Of a stretch of 64,000 bases of DNA, positions 34,648-42,539 are shown in pieces. How positions within the stretch are numbered: position 1 is the stretch's first letter; each line of letters opens with the position of its first letter. This stretch comes from Herbiconiux sp. (lineage in GTDB: Bacteria > Actinomycetota > Actinomycetes > Actinomycetales > Microbacteriaceae). The notes beneath the pieces are model-generated. The model did no database searches, was not told the origin of the DNA, and was given only the letters and a program-made list of their open reading frames with translations. Position numbers and translations under genes: made by a program. The stretch lies in NCBI RefSeq assembly GCF_004297105.1, contig NZ_SCVE01000020.1, positions 248,001 through 312,000 on the forward strand. Direction: 5' to 3'.

Positions 34648-35070
34648 TCAGTAGCGCTCGGGTTCCGGTCCGCGCCGGAAGGCCCGGCCGGTGAGCGTGG
34701 TGGGGCGGATCCGAACCCAGCGGTACTTGAGGGTGGGCAGCAGCGGCACGAGTGGAAGCGAGTCGGCCGCGTCGATCTCGTCCTGCTGGTGCAGTTCCTC
34801 AGCCGAGCCTTTGACCACTACGCTGTACGCCGACCCGGCGTCGACATGGTCGATCTCGAAGACGACGTGGGGGTGGATGGTCAGCTCGAGCAGTTTGGTG
34901 CCGGGGGCGGTGCGGAGGTAGAGCACGTCATCGGAGACCACGTAGTTCACGGGGAAGACGTCGATCTCTCCTGCTGCGTTCACGACGAGGCGCCCCAGCG
35001 TGTTCTCGCTCAGCCTCTGCCAGCACTCCTCGTCGGTCACCAGCTTCGCTGCGTCGATCGTGTCGCTCAT
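34648..35070 (-). CDS. Pyridoxamine 5'-phosphate oxidase-fold protein 2
   Basis: 140 residues, paralogous to the next gene: LGRLVVN, FPVNYVV, LRTAPGTK and RWVRIRPTTLTGRAF are shared landmarks of the flavin split barrel. Enzyme activity cannot be named. First gene of the operon leading to mgtA. Two DosR-like sites occur upstream at 27-37 and 54-68 bases from the ATG. Confidence 0.85.
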   Translation of the reverse strand: MSDTIDAAKLVTDEECWQRLSENTLGRLVVNAAGEIDVFPVNYVVSDDVLYLRTAPGTKLLELTIHPHVVFEIDHVDAGSAYSVVVKGSAEELHQQDEIDAADSLPLVPLLPTLKYRWVRIRPTTLTGRAFRRGPEPERY

Positions 35071-35096
35071 CGCTGTTCCCCTTCCTCGGTGCCACC

Positions 35097-35138
35097 AGTC
35101 AAAGGTCGGAGAGCGCGTTCACAGTGGTCTTTGGTCAC
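35097..35138. promoter_or_regulatory. DosR-like sites upstream of the PPOX2-PPOX1-mgtA operon
   Basis: AGTCAAAGGTC (35097-35107) and GTGGTCTTTGGTCAC (35124-35138); the second matches GGACTTTGGTCC at 10 of 12 positions. A pair of sites, one weak, resembles the arrangement at strongly induced dormancy promoters. Confidence 0.5.
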
Positions 35139-35148
35139 ATGCCGTCGC

Positions 35149-35739
35149 TCAACCCGGTGGACGTTGGCCGAGCTGGCGCTCGCGACCGAGGTTCAGCCGG
35201 CTCGCGAGGTGTTGTCCCCATTCGGCGGCGTCGAGCAGTTGCCGGTCGATGAGCCGGTGCGAGGCGTCGACGAGGAAATCGTGAGGCGGAGAGAGCGGCA
35301 GGTACCCGGCGGCGCGGATGTCGCGGTCGATCCGTCGAGCTGCCGAGCCGGTGAACAGCCGTTGCGCCTTGGCGCTCCGAGTCGAGAACGCGGCGAAATA
35401 GGTCGGCTTCGACGCTCTCGGCAACGCGCGCAGCAGTTCTCGCAGACCGTGCGAGACATCCGCCCATTCGAACACGAGATCGCCGTGGCTGCGTTCGGCC
35501 GTCGCACGCGCTTCCTTCCGTGTCGTCTCGGAGCTCAGCCCGAACGCGTGCGTGGGTGCTCCGGCGACGATGAAGGCGGCCTGCACCAGTTCGGCGGGAT
35601 CGGCGTCGGCGGCATCCACGAGCGTGAGTTCGGCGAAAGGGCGGAGCTGATCGGCGATGGTCGCGGCAACGTGCCGAGTGGCGCCGAACATCGACTCGTA
35701 GAGCACGACGACCCGGGAGAGCGTGGCTGTGCCACTCAT
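35149..35739 (-). CDS. Flavodoxin-domain protein
   Basis: 196 residues. VVVLYESMFGATRHVAATIA is the FMN phosphate loop of a flavodoxin; AGAPTHAFGL and YFAAFSTRS form the isoalloxazine side. The C-terminus resembles flavodoxin/nitric-oxide-synthase-type domains seen in stress regulons. Its start overlaps the stop of the hydrolase-like gene (ATGA), so it ends the BON-hydrolase-flavodoxin operon. Probable low-potential electron carrier or redox sensor. Confidence 0.82.
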   Translation of the reverse strand: MSGTATLSRVVVLYESMFGATRHVAATIADQLRPFAELTLVDAADADPAELVQAAFIVAGAPTHAFGLSSETTRKEARATAERSHGDLVFEWADVSHGLRELLRALPRASKPTYFAAFSTRSAKAQRLFTGSAARRIDRDIRAAGYLPLSPPHDFLVDASHRLIDRQLLDAAEWGQHLASRLNLGRERQLGQRPPG

Positions 35740-36326
35740 GGGTTGGCCGAATCCCGCTGTGGGAGACCGGCATCGAACCAGACCATCGCGCGCCGGACCG
35801 CCCGATCGATCTCGTCCCAGGTCAGCGGCTCATCGAGTGTCGGCGTGCATTCCAGCACACTCGAAGCCTCGCAGTCGGAATCCGTCTCCTCGAGAGTGAC
35901 CGTTCCGGGCAGCGCGCAGGTGACGATGGCGTGCACATGGCGGCCGTGAGCGGCCGGCACCGCCTCAGGTGCGGCCTCTCCGATCGCGAACACGAGCACG
36001 CGGGCCTGGCCACGCCGGTGGCAGTCCTCGAACACGGCCGACAACCGCTGCCGGAGGTGCGCGCGGAGCTCGCCTGTTCGCACCGTGGTCTCCTCGGGGG
36101 TGAGGAGATCGACCGAGAGGGTGCTGTACCCGTGTGCGTGGGCGATGGCGCAGAGGGCCTCATCATGCTGACCGAACCGGGAATACGCGGTCGGGTAGGC
36201 CAGGACGATGACGCCCTTGGCGTCGGGTTCGGTGTGCAGGCGCCCTTCGATGGTGCCGGCCTCGCTCGCGTAGACGAGATCCACTCCCCCCGCGGGCAGC
36301 CGTGTCGCGGGGGCGACATCGGTCAT
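35736..36326 (-). CDS. Degenerate alpha/beta-hydrolase-like protein
   Basis: 196 residues with the first half of a dienelactone-hydrolase-like fold (LHTEPDAKGVIVLAYPTAYSRF, YSTLSVDLLTPEE), but the nucleophile elbow reads VFAIGEAAPE, with no GxSxG Ser. The Asp/His region is not evident. Probably non-catalytic. Similar broken hydrolases beside phosphoribosyltransferase or stress genes exist in actinobacteria. Overlaps both neighbours by 4 bases. Confidence 0.7.
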   Translation of the reverse strand: MTDVAPATRLPAGGVDLVYASEAGTIEGRLHTEPDAKGVIVLAYPTAYSRFGQHDEALCAIAHAHGYSTLSVDLLTPEETTVRTGELRAHLRQRLSAVFEDCHRRGQARVLVFAIGEAAPEAVPAAHGRHVHAIVTCALPGTVTLEETDSDCEASSVLECTPTLDEPLTWDEIDRAVRRAMVWFDAGLPQRDSANP

Positions 36327-37009
36327 CTCAGCCCCTCGGCGTCGACGCTGATCCGGTTGTCGACGTTCTGCACGTGAGGCGAGTTCCAGGCGGCACGTTC
36401 CGCTTCGCGCTTCTCCTCGAAGGATCGCACCGTGCCGGTGAGTCGAACGGTCGTGTCGGTCACGGTGACGGTGATGTTGTGAGCGTCGATGAGAGCATCT
36501 CGCCGCAGAGCATTGCGGATCCGTTCGCCCGCATCTCGGGCCGACACCCGTCGGGTGAGCTCGATGCGGTTGTCGACGAAGCGCACGGACTGGAGATCCT
36601 GCACCGCCTTGCGTGCGGCGCGGCGCTGGTAGTCCCAGTCGACGGTACCGGTGAGGATCACGGCCCCGTCGTGGACGGTCGCGACGACCGCGCCCGTGGG
36701 CAACGTGGTCGTCCAGGTCAGCACCTCGTTGACGTGGTGGGCGATCTCCTCGTCGCTCGCGGCTGCGTCGACGGTTCCGCGCACGACCAGGTCGTTCGCC
36801 ACGGTGCGCACGCCCTCGATCCGGAGGGCGGCCTTCTCGGCGGCGTTCTTCTCGGGCAGCGAGGCGACCTCGCCGGCGAGCGTGACGACGCCGTCGATGA
36901 CGGCGACGCCGATCGCGGCGGGGTGGACGCCCGGAGTCCAGTCGAGTTCATCGATGATCGCCTGCTGGAGGTCTCGGTCCGTCGGAGTGAGAACGGGTGA
37001 AGGAGTCAT
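36323..37009 (-). CDS. Triple BON-domain protein
   Basis: 228 residues made of three consecutive BON domains (about 12-78, 85-150, 155-225), each with the pattern I-V-x-DGVVTLxGxV and VxxVxN. No signal peptide or lipobox, so cytoplasmic. BON domains bind phospholipid or protect the envelope under stress. Start ATG 37009 is preferred because the upstream extension carries no domain. A palindrome GACCAAGGTC lies 38-47 bases upstream. First gene of a three-gene operon. Confidence 0.88.
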   Translation of the reverse strand: MTPSPVLTPTDRDLQQAIIDELDWTPGVHPAAIGVAVIDGVVTLAGEVASLPEKNAAEKAALRIEGVRTVANDLVVRGTVDAAASDEEIAHHVNEVLTWTTTLPTGAVVATVHDGAVILTGTVDWDYQRRAARKAVQDLQSVRFVDNRIELTRRVSARDAGERIRNALRRDALIDAHNITVTVTDTTVRLTGTVRSFEEKREAERAAWNSPHVQNVDNRISVDAEGLR

Positions 37010-37044
37010 GTGCCGATCCTGCGCCGGCTCGTTCGGGCGACGGG

Positions 37045-37057
37045 TGACCAAGGTCCA
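37045..37057. promoter_or_regulatory. DosR-like box upstream of the BON operon
   Basis: TGACCAAGGTCCA; inner GACC-AA-GGTC is a perfect dyad. It is 36-48 bp before the ATG at 37009, the same distance as the boxes at 31598 and 40115. Confidence 0.55.
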
Positions 37058-37091
37058 TCACGTGCACGCCGGCAACCGGCCCGCGCCGTGG

Positions 37092-37727
37092 TCAGAGCTC
37101 GTCGCGGTGCTCCGAGCCCAGCACAGCGGCCTGGGTTCGGCGTTCGAGTCCGAGCTTGCGCAGCATGTTCGAGGCGTAGTTCTTCACGGTCTTCTCCTTC
37201 AACCCGAGCCGCTCGCCGATCTGCCGATTGGTCAGTCCGTCGGTGATCAGCCCGAGGATCTGACGCTCGCGGATGTTGAGTGAACCGAATCGGGGGTCGT
37301 CGCGCGACTCAGACCGTACCCGTTGCGACACTTTCCGCGAGGCCGCAGGGTGCAGGAGGGAACGACCCGCGGCGACGGCGATGATCGCATCGATCAGGCT
37401 CGGGCCCCGCACGTCTTTGAGGAGGTACCCGGATGCTCCGGCGACCACCGCCGCGACCACGGCGTCGTCGTCGTCATAGGCGGTGAGGATGACGCACCGG
37501 ATGCCTTCGAGCCGCGACCGCAGTTCCCGGCAGAGCTCGATGCCGTTCCCATCCGGAAGGCGCATGTCGAGCAGGGCGACATCGGGGGCGGTCGCGGTGA
37601 TGCGCGCCAGTCCCTGAGCCACCGTTCCGGCCTCGGCCACGACCTCGATGTCGGGGCTGGTCTCCAGGAGATCGGCAACCCCCCTTCGCACGATTTCGTG
37701 GTCGTCGACCAACGCCACCCTGATCAT
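37092..37727 (-). CDS. NarL/DosR-type response regulator
   Basis: 211 residues: receiver domain (DD at the N-terminus, phospho-acceptor Asp in VALLDMRLPDG about 54, Thr in ILTAYDD, Lys in YLLKD) and LuxR-type HTH. The recognition helix LKEKTVKNYASNMLRKLGLERRTQAAV is very close to mycobacterial DosR, whose DNA-contacting Lys and Asn sit in this EKTVKN segment. Start overlaps the kinase stop (ATGA). It probably binds the GGWCCAAAGTCC-type boxes around it. Confidence 0.9.
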   Translation of the reverse strand: MIRVALVDDHEIVRRGVADLLETSPDIEVVAEAGTVAQGLARITATAPDVALLDMRLPDGNGIELCRELRSRLEGIRCVILTAYDDDDAVVAAVVAGASGYLLKDVRGPSLIDAIIAVAAGRSLLHPAASRKVSQRVRSESRDDPRFGSLNIRERQILGLITDGLTNRQIGERLGLKEKTVKNYASNMLRKLGLERRTQAAVLGSEHRDEL

Positions 37728-39451
37728 CCGTTCCTGCTCTCGTCGTCGTCTCGAATGGGGATGCGCCAGGTCACGCGGGTGCCGTTCGCCGAGGAGGACA
37801 CGTCCATCGTGCCGCCGAGCGAAGCCGCCCGCGCGGTCAGATTCGCCAGCCCGCTCATGTGCACCGTCGGGGGAAGGCCGATGCCGTCGTCACTGACCTC
37901 GACCCGGATGTCGGCGTCGTCGACGGAGAGGGTGACCCCGGCATCCGCGGCCCCTGAGTGCTTGACGACGTTGCTCAGCAGTTCTCGCACCACTGCGGTC
38001 ACTTCATCGGCCAGGCCGCTGTTCACGAACAGATCGACCGGACCGATGAAACTCACGGTGACCGGGTTGGGCAGCGCCTTGGATGCATCCGCGGCGATGT
38101 CGAGCACGCGATGCCGTGCCGTCGCCGATGTGTCGTCGGCAGGTGGGTTCAGTGCGAACACGATCTTCCGTATCTGCACGATCACCCGGTCGATGCGGGC
38201 GACCGCCTCGTCGAGTCGCGCCCGGTCCTCCGGCCCGGTGGTCGCAGAGAGGCTCTGCAGCTCCAGACCGGTGCCGAAGAGGTCTTGGATGACGTGGTCG
38301 TGCAGATCTCGCGCTATACGTCCGCGGTCTTCGAGCATCACCACCCGCTGCTGATCCTCCCGCGCGCGGGCGAGAGCGAGAGCGACACTGATCCGCTCCC
38401 CGAGGTCGACGCCGACGTCGAGGTCGGTGGGGGTGAAGCTGGGCCGGCCCGGTTCCCGGGCGGTGACCAGGACTCCCCAGACGGTCGTCCCGTCGGTCAG
38501 GGCGATGTAGATCGCGGGCCCCGTGGCCTCGCCGCGCGTGATGGTGAACGGGTCGGCGTGACGGTCGGCGCCGGTGTGCACCGGCGGCGCGATGATCGAC
38601 GTCCCGGAATCGAGCACCTCGGTGGCGAGTGTCGTGGCGGCGCGGAGGTCGGTGCCGTCGAGGGCGGCGGCGCCTTCCCCCCGTGCGGCGGCGACGTGCA
38701 CGGTACCGGGCTCGTGCCCGGGCACGAGGATGGTGAGCAGCTGGGAGTCGGAGCGGCTGATCAACTCTTCCGCGAGCGTCGCATACGCGCGGTTCGCATC
38801 CGTGTCCGACAACGCGACGGCGATCTCGGCCGACGAGGTCATCCATCGCTCGCGGGTGCGCGCCTCGAGCAGGATGCGGGCATGATCGATGGCGGATGCC
38901 GCGGTGGCGGCCAGGGCACCGACGAGTTGCTCGTCCTCGTCTGAGAAGTGCCCCCGGCGGGGATTGGTGAGGTAGAGGTTGCCGTACACCGCGCCGTGCA
39001 CCCGGATGGGCACACCGAGGAATCCCTCCATCTCGGGGTGCCCCGACGGGAAACCCGACGACCGTGGATCCGTCCGGATGCGTTCGAGGCGGATCGGCTC
39101 GGAGTCGGAGATCACCGCCCCGAGCAATCCGTGCCCCTCGGGCAGATGTCCGATCCGGTCGACCGCGTCGGAATCCAGACCCACGTGGATGAACGCCTCG
39201 AGACCATGGCCGTCCGGCGCGATGACTCCGAGCGCTCCGTACTCCGCACCGACGAGCTCGACAGCGGCCTCGACGATTCGGCGGAGCACGACACCGAGAT
39301 CGATCTCCTCCGCCACCGCCTGGGTCGCCCGCAACAACGCACGCAACCGGCCTTGCGATTGTCTGACCTCGTTCGCGCGGGCGATCAGTTCATCGATGGT
39401 GCGGTCGAGCTCCGAGCGCGGGAGGTCGGGGAAGGAGATGGAATCCGACAT
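37724..39451 (-). CDS. GAF-domain sensor histidine kinase, DosS/DevS-like
   Basis: 575 residues from ATG 39451, which has AGGAGG at ideal distance; upstream ATG 39556 lacks one. Two GAF domains (about 50-195 and 215-370), then HisKA_3 with the phospho-His in GRIARDLHDHVIQDLFG, and an HATPase domain (LLSNVVKHSGA, DDGIGLP). GAF-A resembles DosS closely around GFPSGHPEMEGFLGVP, where DosS carries its heme-ligating His; thus a heme O2/redox sensor is likely (from family memory, no alignment run). Partner of the DosR-like regulator. Confidence 0.88.
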   Translation of the reverse strand: MSDSISFPDLPRSELDRTIDELIARANEVRQSQGRLRALLRATQAVAEEIDLGVVLRRIVEAAVELVGAEYGALGVIAPDGHGLEAFIHVGLDSDAVDRIGHLPEGHGLLGAVISDSEPIRLERIRTDPRSSGFPSGHPEMEGFLGVPIRVHGAVYGNLYLTNPRRGHFSDEDEQLVGALAATAASAIDHARILLEARTRERWMTSSAEIAVALSDTDANRAYATLAEELISRSDSQLLTILVPGHEPGTVHVAAARGEGAAALDGTDLRAATTLATEVLDSGTSIIAPPVHTGADRHADPFTITRGEATGPAIYIALTDGTTVWGVLVTAREPGRPSFTPTDLDVGVDLGERISVALALARAREDQQRVVMLEDRGRIARDLHDHVIQDLFGTGLELQSLSATTGPEDRARLDEAVARIDRVIVQIRKIVFALNPPADDTSATARHRVLDIAADASKALPNPVTVSFIGPVDLFVNSGLADEVTAVVRELLSNVVKHSGAADAGVTLSVDDADIRVEVSDDGIGLPPTVHMSGLANLTARAASLGGTMDVSSSANGTRVTWRIPIRDDDESRNG

Positions 39452-39552
39452 GGCACCTCCTGAGGGCTCAGCGTGAAAGTACCACGGCGGGGCCCCGGCC
39501 ACTACAGCCTGCCCCGCGCGGCGCTCTGTCATCTCTCGCCTGCGGGCTGACG

Positions 39553-40080
39553 TCATCCGGCCGCTTCCCCGCCCTCTTTCGGGCTGCCGTGGTGCGACTT
39601 CGGCGCGGCGTGCGGATGCACGATCAACACGGGACAGTGCGCATGGGCGGCGATCTCCGCGCTGACCGACCCGAGCAACAGACCGGCGAATCCACCGTGA
39701 CCCCGGCTTCCCGTCACGATCAGGTCGGCCGTGTCGCTCTCATCGATCAGTACGCGCGCCGCGGATCCCTCCACGATCGAGAGCTTCACGTAGTCCGGCT
39801 TGGTCTCACCGAAGACGACCGCGGCCACCTCACGCACCGTGTGGGCGGCATCCCGATCGGGATACCACTCCGGCGGTACGACCGTGTAGCGGGAGATGGG
39901 GTACGTCCACACGCACACCACGTCGAGCTTCGCGCCGAAGGCCTCGGCGATGACCCCCGCTTTGCGCAGAGCATCGATCGATGCCTCGGACCCGTCGACG
40001 CCGACCACGACGCGGGAGAATTCACCGAGACCGGCTCGAGCGGCCTCGGGGTGGGAGATGGTGACGGTCGATTCGCTCAT
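39553..40080 (-). CDS. Universal stress protein A family
   Basis: 175 residues, one Usp domain: VVVGVDGSEAS at the start and the ATP-binding GSRGHGGFAGLLLGSVS near the end, so an ATP-binding class member. Start ATG 40080 is chosen over the upstream in-frame start because it leaves the regulatory palindrome (40115-40128) outside the gene. Located 101 bases upstream of the kinase gene, same strand. Multiple Usp genes are a hallmark of DosR regulons. Confidence 0.9.
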   Translation of the reverse strand: MSESTVTISHPEAARAGLGEFSRVVVGVDGSEASIDALRKAGVIAEAFGAKLDVVCVWTYPISRYTVVPPEWYPDRDAAHTVREVAAVVFGETKPDYVKLSIVEGSAARVLIDESDTADLIVTGSRGHGGFAGLLLGSVSAEIAAHAHCPVLIVHPHAAPKSHHGSPKEGGEAAG

Positions 40081-40114
40081 GCGACCAGCCTCGCCAGCTA
40101 CGCACGCCGAATCG

Positions 40115-40128
40115 TGGACCAAAGTCCA
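40115..40128. promoter_or_regulatory. DosR-like box upstream of the universal stress gene
   Basis: TGGACCAAAGTCCA, the best palindrome of the set (TGGAC/GTCCA around CAAA), 35-48 bp before the ATG at 40080. Reverse complement TGGACTTTGGTCCA resembles the mycobacterial GGGACTTTnGTCCC consensus. Confidence 0.6.
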
Positions 40129-40147
40129 TCACGCCACCCACTCGCAG

Positions 40148-40220
40148 TGGGCCCTACCGGGCTCGAACCGATGACATCCACGGTGTAAACGTGGCGCTCT
40201 ACCAACTGAGCTAAAGGCCC
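40148..40220 (-). tRNA. tRNA-Val (anticodon TAC)
   Basis: 73-nt cloverleaf: acceptor GGGCCTT/AGGGCCC (one G-U pair), D arm with GCTC-AGTTGGTA-GAGC, anticodon loop TTTACAC (TAC, decodes GTA), T arm with TTCGAGC, discriminator A. CCA is not encoded (CTG follows). Complete and canonical. Confidence 0.95.
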
Positions 40221-40269
40221 CCTCGCACCCTGCGGTGCGTGAAAAGCATACAGGCCTAGACTTCGGGGC

Positions 40270-40974
40270 GTGGCAGAAGACGACGCACCCTCGGCGAAGA
40301 AGGAGAGGGCCGAGGCGGAGCACCGCTGGCCCGCCGCCATCGGGGTCTTCGTGATCCTGCTGAGCTACGCCACGCTTCCGCCTGATCTGTTCGGCGAGGT
40401 TCGCTTCGGTGTGATCGGAGTGTGCCTGCTCCTTCTCATCCCGGTCATCATCGTCAACCCGCACCGGCTGCGCCGGCAGACCACCTGGTCGCGCCGCGTG
40501 AGCGTGGGGCTCGTGCTCCTGATCGGGGCCACCAACCAGGTGCTCCTCGTGGTGCTCGTGCAGCTCCTGGTCGCGAACACCTCCGACGGGCCCACCGTCC
40601 TTCTGGCTGCGCTGCAGGTGTGGATCACCAACGTCATCGGCTTCGCCCTGCTCTACTGGGAGCTCGACCGCGGCGGCCCCGTCGTGCGCACCCAGCGCAC
40701 CCGCGAGAAGCTGCCCCCGGCCGACTTCCGGTTCCCGCAGGACGAAGACCACGACGCCTCCCCCGAGGTCGCCGCGCATTCGTCGCGCACCAGCAACTGG
40801 CTCCCCGGATTCGTCGACTACTTCTACTTCTCGCTCAGCGACTCCATGGCCTTCAGCCCCACGGATGTCATGCCTCTCACCCACCGGGCGAAGCTCCTGA
40901 TGGGCCTCGAGGCCTTCGCCGGCTTCGTGCTGCTCGCACTCGTGATCGCCCGCGGAGTGAGCCTTCTCGGCTGA
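40270..40974 (+). CDS. Ion-channel-like membrane protein without filter
   Basis: 234 residues from GTG 40270, with five or six membrane helices. The C-terminal part (YFYFSLSDSMAFSPTDVMPLT then HRAKLLMGLEAFAGFVLLALVIARG) follows the two-helix pore layout of Ion_trans_2 potassium channels, including the P-LT-RAKLLM turn, but the TVGYGD selectivity filter is replaced by SMAFSPTD. It is thus a channel-fold protein with unknown permeation. Follows the tRNA gene on the opposite strand. Confidence 0.7.
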   Translation: MAEDDAPSAKKERAEAEHRWPAAIGVFVILLSYATLPPDLFGEVRFGVIGVCLLLLIPVIIVNPHRLRRQTTWSRRVSVGLVLLIGATNQVLLVVLVQLLVANTSDGPTVLLAALQVWITNVIGFALLYWELDRGGPVVRTQRTREKLPPADFRFPQDEDHDASPEVAAHSSRTSNWLPGFVDYFYFSLSDSMAFSPTDVMPLTHRAKLLMGLEAFAGFVLLALVIARGVSLLG

Positions 40975-40985
40975 CGGCTTACATT

Positions 40986-41029
40986 AGCCCACAGCTTCTA
41001 TTCGGTGAATATCAGCTGTGGGCTGATAT
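40986..41029. promoter_or_regulatory. Palindrome at the end of the satD operon
   Basis: ATATCAGC-tgtgg-GCTGATAT (41009-41029) is a perfect 8-bp dyad with 5-nt spacer matching the operator architecture at the satD promoter. AGCCCACAGCT (40986-40996) also pairs with AGCTGTGGGCT (41014-41024), an 11-bp hairpin usable as terminator for both converging genes. Confidence 0.6.
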
Positions 41030-41806
41030 CCAGATCACGCCGACCGCCGCGATCGCCACGGCCCAGCTCACCAGGCTTCCCACCAGGAAGTACTCCGCTT
41101 TGGATCCCCGGGCGGCATCGTTCGATATCTCCGGAAAGCGCACGATGCCCTTCGCCGCCAGGAGACCGGCCACGATGGGCAGGGCACCACCTAGGGTGAG
41201 AGCCACGATCAACAGCCTTTCGAGCGGGCCGATCAGACGGCCGCCGCGGAGGTCGGGAAGTCGGGCGGCCGTCGGCTCGGCCTCGACCGCCTTCGACCAC
41301 CATCGAGGTGAACGTGCCGGAGCCGCCACCGCGACCGCCACCTCCGCACTCTCGACGACCGTCGGCCGGAGCGCCGCCCGTACGATCACGTTCGCGCTCT
41401 CGATCAGGAAGAGCGCACATCCCACTCCCATGACGACCGCGACGAGCGGCACCGGTGACGCCACGGATGCCTCGTGCCAGTCGACGAGGTATCCGCTCGG
41501 AACAGGAACAGCGCGGTCGGCTGCGATCGCCGCCAGTTCGGCCAGCAATACGCCGATCGCGGGGGCGATCCTGCCCGGAGAACGGACGGCCGGGTTCGTG
41601 GAGGTCGACAGCACCCAGCCGATCGAGAGCACCGTCGGGATCACTGCCCACCACAGCGGCACACCGAGGCCCGTGACGGCGAGGATCAGCGTCGCCGACC
41701 AGAACACGATCACCGATGCGATCCCCGCTCGCCCCGACAGGGCCGTCTGAGAGCGCAGCAGGTCGGCCCCGCCGATCATGACGAGCAGCACCGCTCCGAT
41801 GATCAC
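41012..41806 (-). CDS. SatD-linked membrane protein
   Basis: 264 residues from GTG 41806, which overlaps the satD stop (GTGA). About seven membrane helices with a soluble loop of about 60 residues (PARSPRWWSKAVEAEPTAARL). The C-terminal motif AKGIVRFPEISND ... AEYFLVGSLVSW is characteristic of the membrane protein that accompanies SatD in many bacteria (DUF3307-like neighbourhoods). Function unknown. Its stop lies within the palindrome at 41009-41029. Confidence 0.75.
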   Translation of the reverse strand: MIIGAVLLVMIGGADLLRSQTALSGRAGIASVIVFWSATLILAVTGLGVPLWWAVIPTVLSIGWVLSTSTNPAVRSPGRIAPAIGVLLAELAAIAADRAVPVPSGYLVDWHEASVASPVPLVAVVMGVGCALFLIESANVIVRAALRPTVVESAEVAVAVAAPARSPRWWSKAVEAEPTAARLPDLRGGRLIGPLERLLIVALTLGGALPIVAGLLAAKGIVRFPEISNDAARGSKAEYFLVGSLVSWAVAIAAVGVIWISAHS

Positions 41807-42441
41807 GGGGTGAGTCCGAGCTCGTCGATCGCTGCGATGAGGCTGGCGCCGCCCGAGCGCCGCAGCGCCTGAGACACCGCTGATTGCGTGATGCCCTCCT
41901 GGGCCGCGAGCTGATCCTGCCTCAGCCCGCACAGTGCGCCGAACGTCAGACGCCGGGCACGGCCCTTCATCGAGCCCACGATGTGATCCCGGGCCAGGAG
42001 GTAGGCGTTCACGGCCGGCTCGAGGGCGGCATCGCCGGCCGCTTCGCGGAACCATCCGCGAAGGCTCGGTGTTCGTGACTTCTCCCGGTCGTGCGCTTCA
42101 TCGATGGCTTCTCTCGCCAACCACCAGGCTGCCCCGTCCTGGACGGGCCCGGCACTCCCCTGGCCGACTTCCGACACGGCACCGAGCCCCATGCCGAAGC
42201 GGCAGTCGATGCCCTCCGGAAGGGCCAGCCGCGCGAGGAGTGTGGCCTCCAGCGCCGCCGGGACGGTGGAGTAGAGGGCCTGGAACTCGTCACCCACCGT
42301 GGGATGCAGGTTCTGCACGCCGGGCAGCAGCGAGTTGACCCCGGAGAACGCGGCCACGATCTCAGCTTGCACCGAGCGACGGTCGGCGATCTTGCGGGAG
42401 TCGACGATGTCGGCGATCACGGCGACGGCTGTGCGGTCCAT
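41803..42441 (-). CDS. SatD-family protein
   Basis: 212 residues. N-terminal domain: AVIADIVDSRKI, LHPTVGDEFQALY and CRFGMGLG, a ferredoxin-like/nucleotidyl-cyclase-like arrangement with Asp residues where cyclases bind metal. C-terminal HTH resembling sigma region 4: LRQDQLAAQEGITQSAVSQALRRSG. SatD is named after a poorly understood streptococcal stress operon gene. The HTH makes autoregulation through the TATTAGCctacaGCTAATA palindrome just upstream plausible. Start ATG 42441 fits the family. Confidence 0.85.
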   Translation of the reverse strand: MDRTAVAVIADIVDSRKIADRRSVQAEIVAAFSGVNSLLPGVQNLHPTVGDEFQALYSTVPAALEATLLARLALPEGIDCRFGMGLGAVSEVGQGSAGPVQDGAAWWLAREAIDEAHDREKSRTPSLRGWFREAAGDAALEPAVNAYLLARDHIVGSMKGRARRLTFGALCGLRQDQLAAQEGITQSAVSQALRRSGGASLIAAIDELGLTP

Positions 42442-42444
42442 GAC

Positions 42445-42493
42445 TATTAGCCTACAGCTAATATCTCGAAGAAATAAGCTGACAGCTAATATT
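42445..42493. promoter_or_regulatory. Tandem palindromic operators at the satD promoter
   Basis: TATTAGC-ctaca-GCTAATA (42445-42463, perfect 7-bp arms) and AATAAGC-tgaca-GCTAATA (42473-42491, one arm mismatch), 28 bp apart, within a locally AT-rich stretch directly before the satD ATG. The first overlaps the expected ribosome-binding region. Confidence 0.65.
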
Positions 42494-42539
42494 CTCGCGA
42501 AAGAAGCTCCCCGTTCATGGCCTCGCGGCACCCAGCGGC

